This document shows, in pieces, positions 23,850 through 34,391 of a DNA stretch of 64,000 bases. The stretch lies in the NCBI RefSeq assembly GCF_009727055.1, contig NC_052357.1, positions 17,467,268 to 17,531,267 of the forward strand, read 5' to 3'. How positions within the stretch are numbered: position 1 is the stretch's first letter; each line of letters starts with the position of its first letter. A program made the position numbers and the translations under genes. Below the pieces are notes generated by a model. That model saw only the letters and a list, made by a program, of their open reading frames with translations. It searched no databases and was not told the DNA's origin. This DNA comes from Benincasa hispida (taxonomy: Eukaryota > Streptophyta > Magnoliopsida > Cucurbitales > Cucurbitaceae).

Positions 23850-24480
23850 TAACGCAAGCCTCAGCACCGCTCCATCGCTTAGTTCTTGCATCCATCGTTT
23901 AGCTTCAACGCCCCATCGTGTAACTCAATTGTTTAGTAAACGATCTCGCTCTCAATGATCTCACGCATAGCCTATCGCTTAGCTACCGTGCCCATTGTTT
24001 ACCTCCATCGTTTAGTACCGATGCAACTTATCGTCCAATGCATCTACTCATCGCGTAGTGCCTGCATCTATCACCCAAAGCCTTTCGCTTAGTATTTTGC
24101 CTATTGTGTAGCGCGTCTTCTCATCGTCTAGCGCAGCACGACTATCGTCTAGGGCCATCGTGTAATCTATCACTTAGTGCCCGCGCATCGTTTAATGCTT
24201 AACGCTATCGTCTAGTGCTATCGTCTAGCGCTATCATCCAACTTCTATGCTTATCGTCTAGCTCTTACATTGATTGTGTAGTGTCTTTGCCTATCATATA
24301 GCCCGATCGTCTAGCGCATCACTTAGCTTCGTGCATTTAATATACGATCGTTTACCTCATCGTGTAGCGCCACTTATTTGCTACACGATCGCCTACCTCA
24401 TCGTGTAGCGCCGTTCATTTGCTACACGATCGTCTACCTCATCATGTAGCGCCACTCATTAGCTATACAATCGTCTACCT
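23850..24480 (-). repeat. ATCGTSTAGC minisatellite with tandem hairpins
   Basis: A block where variants of 'atcgtctagcgc' recur every 10-25 bp. It becomes a regular 41-bp repeat at about 24339-24480 (unit starts 24380, 24421, 24462). In the 24380 unit, GCTACACGAT (24380-24389) and ATCGTGTAGC (24400-24409) form a perfect 10-bp inverted repeat with a 10-base loop. The 24421 unit has one mismatch. Confidence 0.8.
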
Positions 24481-25204
24481 AGTGCCTTGTGCTCAACATC
24501 TCGCTCTCTACACTCTTGTTCACGCATTCTCAACTCTTGGCAATACCTCTTGCCAACGCTTCGGCCAACATGCGTTCAAACGTATGGTTGCCTTTCTACT
24601 CATCTTGTGCGTTAATGTCTCCTAACACTCAACGCATAGATCCTTTTTTACTTTACACTTAGCCAAATTTCACCAATTAAGGCTTAACTCAAAACTACTC
24701 AAGGAAAATCTATTCAACACTTTAGAAATTTCCTTCTCTTCCACATAGGATTTAACTTTCACTTAGTTAATTCCCTTAATTACCTGCTTAAGTAGGGAAA
24801 ATGGAAATCCAGATTTCATAATTTTGTCCCTATAGTTACATCTAACTCCTTAAGTACCATTGATCTCTCTAATGAAAAATAAGTCATAGTCTAACTATGA
24901 CCACATTGTTCAAGTCCTAGAATTAGCCCTTAAAAGAGCAATTTATCTACTTACCCCGTCATCAGGGAAAGAGTGAATTCCGTCTTGTGTAGCTATGTTC
25001 CCAACTCCCCAATCAGATGAATCCCCAAAATGGTAGCATATTGAGTTGGCGATCTGGCCACTCTCACCCATGCAAATCAAAGGACCATCTTCATAAGCAG
25101 GAGTTCATAACTCACTCAGGATTTAGGTCATGTCACATATGGTCATTCTGGAGAAATGTAAGTCTCTACTATTAATAGCGTTATGTAATAGGACTAGTTA
25201 TTTC

Positions 25205-27240
25205 TGAAGGAAATCTTTCCAAAGAGAATCAGTGAGCGGAAGCAAGATCGTTCCAAATCCCATTGTGACAAAACATACACATTTACAATCAAACAACAAT
25301 AGTTATGCATAACTTAAGATTACAACATGCTTCTAAAAGAAAACACTACAAATCGAGTGAACTTACCCTTGAAGATCTTTTCTTCTTGTTTCCCCCGATC
25401 TAACAATCCAAATGTTCAACAACACGAACATCACGTCTCAACAATCTCCTCAAACAGCAATGAGCAACACTCGACCCTCGAACAATAAGCAGACACCATC
25501 AAGAGGCTACTTTGGTATTCTCGGTGTGAGAATCCAAGAGTTATGGGCTCTGTATGGATTTGGTAGAGGGAAGGAGGAATTGAAAGATCTTATAGACGAT
25601 CGAGTAAGTGAGAGATATCTGGAGTCTATTGTATAGACTGAGTATTCGATTCTAAGTGAGAGATATCTGGAGTCTATTGTATAGATTGAGTACTTGATCG
25701 TTTAGAAAACGAGTGTCTATCGTATAGCAAACTCGATGTACAATCGTTTCTGTTCTCAATCTATCGTATAACTATATTCTTTTGTGCGTCTGATTATCAA
25801 TCGCATAATGAAAAATGAAAACGATTTTCATTTTATCCATCAGTTACCATAGCTGATCACAACTTCCTACCAAGTTAGTTATTAAGAGAAAAAACAGAAA
25901 CCAATTATCCCATAATTGATTTAATTACAAATAAGTAATATATTCATAACCTATAGTTTTAATATCACATCTCATGCAATATATAAACCATAGTTCTTTT
26001 TCTTCTTTATGTCATCTAATAATAATTTCTCCAATTAATGTATCTAGTACATCAAATTAATTATATCACATATAATTGAAGCAATATAATTATATCATAT
26101 GTAATCAAATTTCCTCTTATTAATTTGAACACTTCAAACTAACCCAAAAACTGATTCTCAACATGAATCCATTGAGCTACCAAGGGGACCTTATGGACAT
26201 GTAACTTAAAGCTCCAACGGTACGTGAATAACTGATTAAACTCTTTAATCACGATATCCACCATCCGTTAACTATCGGGCACTCCACTAAAGACTGACAG
26301 CTGCACTCTTCGCGCTATAGATATATTTTTGTGTCCATTGGATATAACCAATCAATAGTACGATGACCCTTCACAAATCGCTCGTAAGTACAACCGGGCC
26401 AATTTACCATTTTGTCCCTGTAATTACATCTAACTCTTTAAGTACCACAGATTTCTCTAATGAACAATACATCATAGTCCTACTATGAGTAAATCCTTCT
26501 CGGGCCAAGAGAAGGTGTGGCACCACATTGTTCAAGCCCTGAAATCAGCCCTTAAGGGAGCAATTTATCTATTTACCCCTGAATCGGGGAAGGATTGAAT
26601 TTTCGTCTTGTATAATTGAGTTCACAGCTTCCCAATCAGACAAATTCTCAAAGTGGTAGGTTTGAGTCGGTCATCTGGCCACTCGCGCCCATGCAAATCA
26701 AAGGACCGCCCTCATAGGTAGGAGTTCCCAACTCACTCAGGATTAAGCTCATGTTACCTATGGTCATCCTAGTAAAATGAAAGACTCTGTCATGAACGAC
26801 GTTATATAACGAGACTAAACATTTTGTGGTCCGGTCTTATACAAACTCTTTTGTATAGAGCATCCTTGCTCGCATGTTTAATATATGAATGGTTAGGATC
26901 AGACCATTTGTAGCACTTTACAACACTTGTAACATCTACAAAGCAGGCCACACTCATAGCATCATCAGGATGAGGTTTCCCTCCTTTATCCATATATTAT
27001 AGACCATTTAGGTTATCACTTAAAGCACAATCAACTTGTATGTCATCATATACATGTTTAAGTTATAATGATAACCAGGGACCTTAGTTTATTGGTTTGT
27101 GGTTAATGCAACTAAAATATCTCATATTTCAAAGCCTGAAGTGAATAAAATATCTCATATTATTACATCACAAATAGTTTGTTCATACAGATGTTTACAA
27201 ACTACAGGACCCTATGAGATTTAGGGCATCGACCCCAACA
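25205..27240 (-). mobile_element. Solo copia LTR with ATTTC target duplication
   Basis: 2036-bp LTR from TGAAGGAAATC to GACCCCAACA, flanked by perfect ATTTC repeats (25200-25204, 27241-27245), inserted into the LTR 21013-27620. It contains a 48-bp tandem duplication (starts 25605 and 25653) and the family core near 26270. The open frame at 25412-25636 lies in its R/U5 part and has no domain. Confidence 0.87.
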
Positions 27241-27640
27241 ATTTCATGGTCTGGTCTTATACAAACTCTTTGTATAGAATACCCCCGCTCACATGTCTCC
27301 ACATGAATGATCAGGATCATATCATTGTAGTAGTTTACAACACTTGTAACATCTACAAAGCGGGTCATATCCGTAGCGTCACCAGGATAAGATACCTAGC
27401 CTTATCCATCTACTATAGACCGTTGTGATTATCATTTAAACACGATTCACCTATATGTCTCTACCTATATGTTTAAATTACATAAAATAACCTAGGATCT
27501 TTGTTTATTGGATTGAGTGTATGCTTATAAAATAACAATTATTTTATTAATAATAATTTGTTTATACAAAGTTTACAAACTACGAGAATATAAGAGAGAT
27601 TTAGGACACCAATCCCAACAAAAATTAGAACAAAAATTCT

Positions 27641-27655
27641 TGCCCTGATACCAAT
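27641..27655 (-). other. Primer-binding site (initiator Met tRNA type)
   Basis: Reads TTGGTATCAGGGCA on the minus strand, directly after the LTR end at 27656. Only about 35 bases (27621-27655) separate this LTR from the next LTR's start at 27620, so nearly the whole internal region is missing. Confidence 0.75.
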
Positions 27656-29587
27656 TGAAAGGATATGGGAGTACTCGTTGCGGAAGTGATTGCGTCCTAA
27701 TTCTAATTTTACATAACCTACAAATAATATAAAAAATGGAAACAAGATATACAGGATCTATTAAGCATATATTTATGTAGAAATTAAATAGGAAAAAGAG
27801 ATTCAAAAGTCACATATCCTTGAAAATTAATCTCTCCTCAATTCCTCTCCAGAACTCAAATACAATAAACACTTTGGTTGTAAAAACGAAACAATCAATT
27901 GAACACTACTACGTGAAAACCTTATTATTCTCGGGGTAGAGAATCGATGAGAGTTGTGGACTTCAAAATAAATTTGGAGAAAGGATTTGAAAGAAATAAT
28001 TTGAGAAAACAAGACAATATCATATCACACATCCAAAATCTACACATTTTAAGCATATCTATAAGTGGGCAAGAGAAAGATGAAAGAACAAATTCATTCA
28101 TCTTCCATATATCAATTAAGGAGATAATATGAAAAAAAAAGTTATTTAAAACCAATTCTCTAATTAAAAAATATCTAGTTAAACAAAAACTAATTTTTTT
28201 AAATTAATAAATATATATAAATTCATTCATCTTCCATATGCCAATTAATGAAAAAAATATGAAGAGAAAAGGTTATTTAAAACCAATTCTCTAATTAAAA
28301 AACATTTAATTAAACAAAAAACTATTTTTTTTTAAATAATATATATAATCATCAATTAACTAATTCAATATTCTCTCATTTAATCAACAATATTTAATAT
28401 GGATAAAATTCATATTAATATTTGAATCATATTCAAATAGTTATTTTTCTCTCAAATAAAACTTTATAGTATAATGTATCATATACATCATATTATATCT
28501 CATAACTATATATTATATAATCAATTCCCTTTATTAATTTCAACAATTCAAATTAATCTAAATTAATTCGATTCTCACTTATTCCAAATGAGTTAACAAG
28601 AGGACCTCATGGACATAGTTTGAAGCTCCAATGGTACTTGATTAATTAATCAAACTTTTTGATTAAATTAATCAACTTCCATTAGCTGTCGGTCACTCCA
28701 CTAAAGACTGAAAGCTGCACTCTTCACACTATAGGTACATTTCTGCGTCAATTGGATATAACTAATTAAAAGTGCATTGACCCTTCACAAATTACTCATA
28801 GGTACAGCTAGGCCAAAATTATCGTTTTGCCTCTATAGTTGCATCTAACTCCTTAAATATCATTGACCCCTCTAATGAACAATAAGTTATAGTCCAACTA
28901 TAACCTAATCCGTCTTGGGCCAGGAGAGTGTGTGACGCCACATTGATCAAGCCTCGGAATCAGCCCTTAAGGGAGTAATTTCTCTACTTACTCTAACAAT
29001 AGAGAATAAGTGAATTTCTTCTTATGTAGCTATGTTTCTAACTCCCCAATCAGATGAATCCCCAAAATGGTAGGTATGTTGAGTCGACAAAACTAGTCAC
29101 TCTCACCCATACAAATCTAAGGATCACCTTCATAGCCAGGAATTCACAACTCACTCAGGATTTAGGTCAAGACACATATGGTCATCCTGGTAAAATGTAA
29201 GTTTCATCTATCAACAGTGTTATATCTATTATTCATTTCGTAATCCGATCTTATACAAAATCTTTGTATTGAATAACCTTACTTACATGTACATGAATGG
29301 TCAGGATCAGATCATTTGTAGCACTTTACAACAATTATAATAACTACAGAGTAGATCGTATTCGTTAGTGTCACCAAGATAAGGTACCCAGCTTTATCCA
29401 TCTACTACAGACCTTTTAGGCTATCACTTAAACATGATCCAACTGTATGTCTATACACACATGTTTAAGTTACAGAAGACAACTCTGGATTTTAGTTTAA
29501 TAGATTATTGCATAAGTGTCATAAAACTAATCGACCATTTATTCAACTAACATATAACTACGAGGCTTTAGCGCATACATCTCAACA
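27656..29587 (-). repeat. Copia-family 5' LTR
   Basis: 1932-bp LTR from TGAAAGGATATGG to ACATCTCAACA, with a primer site on its left. It contains a local AT-rich duplication (28080-28190 and 28215-28330). It is inserted in gypsy protease sequence, which begins at 29588. The core is near 28680. The small open frames at 27539-28155 are shadows in AT-rich DNA. Confidence 0.75.
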
Positions 29588-30194
29588 CATCAATAACATC
29601 CCTAGCAATCTTTAAGAAGGCTTGACCTAGTAGCATAGATAATTTTGAATAATAAGGAGAATCAACATTCATATTAATTACATAAAAATCAGAAGAGAAA
29701 GTTAGGTCATTGACTCTAACAAACATATCTTTGACTAAACCAATTGGCCTAACAAGGGCATGGTTAGCTAACTGCACCAAAATATCAGCAAGGTGCAGGA
29801 TATGGGACTGAAAATCAGCATACACATAAATAGTTATAATATTAATTGTAGACCCTAAATCTAACATAGCATGCTCGAATTTTCTAGTGCCTATCAGACA
29901 TTGGCACAAAAAATGCACTTGGGTCTTCCTTAGAGATGTCCACAAGACGAGACGGGATGGGAAAGCCATCCCTGTCCCCATTCTCACCCCTATTTCAATC
30001 CCCATACTCACGTAGTGGAATCGAGGTGGGGATTCTCCGGCAGGGAATTCGCGGGGAAAATTCTCCATTTTTCTTTTTTTCAAGTTTTTTTTTAACAATT
30101 TGTAAATCATTTATGGTCAACCTTAATGAAAATTTATTAGTCAAATAGGTCATTTTAAGATTGTGAGTTTAAATAAACTCACAGAATGTGAATT

Positions 30195-30230
<36 letters not shown>

Positions 30231-31400
30231 ATAATATATATAATATTTGGTATTATTTGTATTATAGATATATGTGTTATTATATATATGTCATACGTGT
30301 GTTAGTTTAATATATGTATTCATCAAGGCGGGGCGGGGATGTGGAATGTAATTCCCATCCCCATCCCTGTTTAGTCAACGGGAAAAAATTCTTCCTCATT
30401 CTCTATCTAATCAGTGATTCTCCATCCTATTTGGGACGGGTCCCTACAGGACCCTGATCCCGTGGGTTAAATGGGCATCTCTAGTTGTCCTACTTAACAG
30501 GAAGATTACTTGACACTATTACCTTTTGTTTGACTTGTTCTTCTTGTTTCTTTTCTTTATTCTCAGGAGCTTCAACTTTATTTTCCTTTGGAATCTCAAC
30601 CCAAACCTTCTTGCCCTTTGTAGTAGGGCTCTTCGCACCAGAAAACTGCACTGAACTCACCTCCTCCTTGAGTGATCCTCTCTGAGTAACAGTTAACCTG
30701 TTAGGAAAAGAAGCACGAGGGATATTAGCTTTAATTTCAAAGGTGGATCAAATCTTGTACCTCGTTTTTTGGGCAAGTTGGCAATCTACTCCTCAAAATC
30801 TTTAGCCTTATCTTTGGTTGCAACCTCTACTGGATCGTCGACGAGCACCTTATAGCTCTCCATACAGTTCACAATAGAGATAACACTAACATTACACACA
30901 TTGGGTTCTGGTTGGGAAGGAAACTTCCCATACTGAGTGTCCATTTGTTGATTGCATCGGCCAACTGGGAGATCTGGGTAACCATACTACTCATGTGGGA
31001 GGTAGTAGTTTGCTGGAACTTCTTGGTTCTGTTGAATCTGCAGGGTAGACTCTGCCAAGCTCTTTTCCATATCCTCCAAAGGTATACTTGAACTGCTCTG
31101 GTCTTGATGTCCTTGGTTTCCCCAACAATTGACGTTGTACATCCAACCGCCTTGCTAATTTCCAACATAATTTACCTCAGCAGCAAGCTCCTGAGATTGT
31201 GTCTTTGCAGAGTAAATATGTTTCACAAGAGTAGATAGTTAAGCAATTTCAGCTCTAAGTTCACTTACCTCTTGTGAAAATGTGTTAACTGAGAGATGCA
31301 ATCTCTAGTCCGAAACTGTTGGTTATTTTCAGCCATGGTGGAAATAAGCTCCATAACTTGAGAGGGGATTTTGTTCACAAGTGCTCCACTTGCAGCACTC
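29588..31400 (-). pseudogene. Ty3/gypsy gag-protease remnant
   Basis: Minus strand. 31400-30492 carries decayed gag with the phrase SHMSSMVTQISQLADAINKW (31040-30960), preceded by a Gln/Gly-rich stretch in several frames. 29922-29588 carries an aspartic protease of the plant gypsy type: the active-site phrase AMLDLGSTIN, then VQLANHALVRPIGLVKDMFV, then MLLGQAFLKIARDVIDV. This is the retropepsin fold expected upstream of RT. A hAT-type MITE (29931-30483) splits it. RT is absent because an LTR cuts the element at 29587. Multiple frameshifts and stops are present. Confidence 0.75.
29931..30483. mobile_element. hAT-type MITE with 8-bp target duplication
   Basis: 553 bp. The left end TAGAGATGTCCAC and the right end GGGCATCTCTA form terminal inverted repeats. 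The flanks GTCTTCCT (29923-29930) and GTTGTCCT (30484-30491) match at 6 of 8 positions, the hAT duplication length. Both ends are rich in GGGGCGGGG-like words, and the middle holds an (AT)n microsatellite (30195-30245). No transposase. It sits inside the gypsy protease. Confidence 0.8.
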
Positions 31401-31800
31401 TACAAGGTTATTTTATGAATGGATAGATTTAGTATATTTATATTTAAAATACACCAGACTTGACTGTAGGGGCAAATCTATCCATTTAGAGATTTAAAAA
31501 AAAAAAACAGTAGATTTAGTCATTTGACCATTTTTACATACTAAAATAGTTTTGGTCAATTTTTAAAAATATCATTCTATTTTGGCCATTTATCCATTTA
31601 GATATTTGTAACACTCCACAAGGTTATTAGATTTAGTTTATTAAATTTATTTTTAAAATACACCACTGCATGGGCAAATCTATCCATTTAGAGATTTTTA
31701 AAAAAATGGTAGATTTAGTCATTTGGCCATTTTTACATACTAAAATAATTTTGGTAATTTTCCAAAACCATCATTCTATTTTGGCCATTTATCCAGTCAA
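31401..31800. repeat. 216-bp tandem duplication
   Basis: Two copies (about 31402-31617 and 31618-31796) share 'caaatctatccatttagagatt', 'tagatttagtcatttg' and 'tcattctattttggccattt'. The phrase 'aaatctatccatttagagat' also occurs at 19455, so the unit belongs to a dispersed repeat. Confidence 0.8.
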
Positions 31801-32773
31801 CCCTTTTGTTTGTAAAATATAACTGGTCGGAGAATGTAACTTTATTACTTCTTTTTTTTGCCAACCATGTTACATGATATTAATAGGGCCATTATAGTAC
31901 AATTATATTTTGAGGATATTTCACTTACAATATAAATCCATTTTTTTTATTCCAACGAATCCAATATAATTCTATCCAACTTAACTAGAAATGTTACATG
32001 TAAAAATTTGTAAAATGATTGCCAAAACTAAAAAAAAAGTTGAAATACATGATGCAAGAGTAAACCATAAACCCCCTTTCCCAAAACTCCCAAGAATATA
32101 TGTGTACATACAAAAACAATAAAATAAAATGTAATCTATAGTTTATCAAAAAAATATATATATAGAATTATTAAATAAAAAAGTTTCTAAACCAAAATAA
32201 TCACCATAAAAATAGATCATTTGTGTTAGAAAAAAACTACACCAAATACCCCTAACATATGAACTTAACTCAACCCCCAAACACTCAAAACATAAACATA
32301 AAAACTCCACAGACATAAATTTGGTAGATATATGAACTATAGGTATCATATATCATCTCAGCACCTTAAAATCCCCTAAATGAATTTCCGATCTCTCTCT
32401 AAGTTGTAATGATAATGATTAGGTCTATTGGACTATTACTTGATGTTTGATTTTTGAAAATTGTGTTTTTCCTTCACAACTATTTTACAATAGCATTCAT
32501 CTTTCTTGAGTTTTTTCTCTTTAATTTTTCAAAATTTGGCATGAATTTTGAATATATTGTTACAAAGTAAATAAAATAACAAAGACACATAAGTAGAAGT
32601 CGTTTATAGTACCGTAAAGATTCAATCTCTACTTTTCATTTTTTTAACAATTTAGGGATCGCTCGGTCCCCACTTCAATTATGGATGGAATGTGTTATTA
32701 TAACTCATTCGTTGTTTGGGTTTTCAATTATAATAATTGGTGTTTCCAAATATTATAACTCACAATTAACTAA
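31801..32773. other. Intergenic, nothing recognised
   Basis: AT-rich DNA without a convincing reading frame. A MITE-like stretch with 'ttcaattataataattgg' lies at 32690-32765. A minus-strand 67-codon frame at 32146-32349 is hydrophobic and has no domain. Confidence 0.5.
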
Positions 32774-33081
32774 GATCCCGTTTGGTAACTATTTTGTTTT
32801 TTGTTTTTGTTTTTAAAAATTAAGCCTATAGACACTACTTCTACCTCCAAATTTCTTCCTCTGTTATCTACTTTTCACTAATGGTTTAAAAAACAAAGTC
32901 AAAGTTTGAGAACTAAAAATAACAGCTTTTGAAAAATTGTTTTTGTTTTTAGAATTTCGCTAAGAATTCAACCACTGTATTTAAGAAAGATGCAAATCAT
33001 GGTAAGAAATGTGGACGATAGAGACTTTATTTAAAGAAAAAAACAAAACAAAACAAAACAAAATGGTTATCAAATGGGGCC
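32774..33081. mobile_element. PIF/Harbinger-type MITE with TAA target duplication
   Basis: 308 bp. The ends GATCCCGTTTGGTAACTATTT and (reverse) GGCCCCATTTGATAACCATTT are imperfect inverted repeats, flanked by TAA at 32771-32773 and 33082-33084. Size, ends and the 3-bp TWA-type duplication fit Tourist/Harbinger MITEs. No coding capacity. Confidence 0.75.
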
Positions 33082-33084
33082 TAA

Positions 33085-34157
33085 AATATTATTATATCAA
33101 ATCCAAAATGAAAGTATGGAATTTGGACTTGATGGCTATGAAGACCTTATCATTTTGAAAAATGACCAAGCTTAAAATTTAATGAAAAATGGTTCATGTA
33201 TTTAGTAGGGAGGACTCATCATGTAATACCTTTTTCTTTCTATTCCTTTCTTTCTTTCATTCTTACCCTATGCTCACCACCCTAAATATTTCTCCATAGA
33301 TCCAATTTTTCAACCCCAACTAATCAACACTCAACAGTCACTCGCTCTTCGAAGCTAGGGATAAAAACGTAAGTAAGAAAGAACTCTTTTCTGACCTAAC
33401 AATGTATCAAAGAAGATATCAAAGCTATTAAATTATGAGAAACTATGTTTTCTTCTTTAGTAATTTTACAAAAATGGATAACATTTTAATTTGTATGTTT
33501 GAAATTCCAAAAATTTACAAATTATTATAACGTATTCGCGTGTTTGAAATTCTATAAATTTTTAAATTCAAAATTTTCTTATTATTTGAAAGTTCAATTT
33601 CATACAAAAAAAAAAAAAAAAAAAATCAAATTCAACTTCTTTTTCTTTATTTTCAACTTCAAAATGATTCATATTCAAGGCTCATTTTCTTGAAATGAAA
33701 AGTTCAAATCCCCTTATTTTCACATTTTTTCCAACAAAAGTTACAAAATCTACAAGAACCCTTCACCCAAAAATAATAATTAATAACAAAAAAAAAAAAA
33801 AGAAAAAAAAGAAAAAAAGCAATCCAACGCTCATTGACCCCATGCAAAATTTGGCATGGAGGTTGACCAACTCTTCACCTTATAAAAAACAACACAACAA
33901 AGTAATGCACAAAAACACAACCAATTAGATTTTTTTTTTTTTATCTCCTAAACAAACATTTTGTTTTTGTTTGGAAGAAAAGAAAGTTTTGCATGTAAAA
34001 GCTACCAATGAAATTAAATTTCTTGTGCCTCTAATAAAAAACTTTAATTTTCATTTAACTATATATTATGACTACCTTATTTATATTCCATAATGAAAAA
34101 CTCTTCTCTTTCCTTCAAGCTTTCAACATCTCCTCAAAGAGTTCGTCATCGACAAAA
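33085..34157. other. Intergenic, low-complexity A-rich runs
   Basis: Contains poly(A) and AAG-type runs (33605-33625, 33788-33815) and poly(T) (33930-33942). Lysine-only frames here (33499-33928) are artefacts. 'cttataaaaaac' at 33878 and 'ctatatatta' at 34059 are possible TATA boxes for the small frame that follows. Confidence 0.45.
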
Positions 34158-34391
34158 ATGTCGTCTCTATTGGTGTTATTGAAGGCTTTAACGGGAGTCT
34201 ATAGACATGACGATGATATTGAAGGGTATGATGGTGATTTTAACAGGAAGCTTGATGGGTCCAAAAATGGGAGTGGATTATTTGAGTTTGAGTTTTTGAG
34301 CTATGTAACAATGGAAGGTGGTGGAGTAGAGGATGAAGAGGAGTTGAAGAAGACATGGAAGTTGCTTGGAGAGAGCTGCCTTTGGCCTTGA
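34158..34391 (+). CDS. Small acidic hypothetical protein (77 aa)
   Basis: I do not recognise this protein. The open frame begins at ATG 34068 (107 codons). I prefer the in-frame ATG at 34158, because a TATA-like box (34059) lies right at the upstream ATG and the 34158 context (aaaATGtc) is better. The 77-residue product begins MSSLLVLLKALTGVYRHDDD, is followed by an Asp/Gly/Asn-rich middle, a Glu-rich stretch (VEDEEELKKTWKLLGES) and ends CLWP. No signal peptide or membrane segment is clear. It is not inside any repeat that I see, has better codon variety than the surrounding low-complexity frames, and lies upstream of the pectinesterase on the opposite strand. It may be a lineage-specific gene or chance. 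Confidence 0.35.
   Translation: MSSLLVLLKALTGVYRHDDDIEGYDGDFNRKLDGSKNGSGLFEFEFLSYVTMEGGGVEDEEELKKTWKLLGESCLWP

Larger units (their letters stand above)
22185..24820 (-). mobile_element. Solo gypsy-like LTR with ATTTT target duplication
   Basis: 2636-bp insertion starting TGTTACAACCTGCC and ending AGATTTCATA, flanked by perfect ATTTT repeats (22180-22184, 24821-24825). Read on the minus strand, its start (TATGAAATCTGGATTTCC) and its end (GGTTGTAACA) resemble LTR ends of plant Ty3/gypsy Tekay/Del elements, with the first TG mutated to TA. A strong TATA box on the minus strand supports that orientation. The U3 part contains a minisatellite (23850-24480). The open frames at 22692-22913, 23212-23472 and 24419-24625 have no domain. 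Confidence 0.75.
21013..27620 (-). repeat. Copia-family LTR split by two insertions
   Basis: The LTR begins TGAAGAAACGG at 21013 and ends CCAATCCCAACA at 27620. It is interrupted by a gypsy-like solo LTR (22185-24820) and a copia solo LTR (25205-27240). Removing both and their target duplications leaves about 1.9 kb, the normal size for the family. The core lies near 22030. Confidence 0.75.

Noticed and set aside
24330..24480. Regular 41-bp repeats resembling a CRISPR array
   Set aside because: The units are contiguous minisatellite copies without unique spacers, in plant nuclear DNA; no cas genes.
30195..30245. AT microsatellite as a replication origin or cruciform
   Set aside because: Simple (AT)n inside a MITE; nothing else supports a special role.
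33499..33928. Two Lys-rich plus-strand frames
   Set aside because: Produced by poly(A) and AAG runs; no reason to think they are translated.
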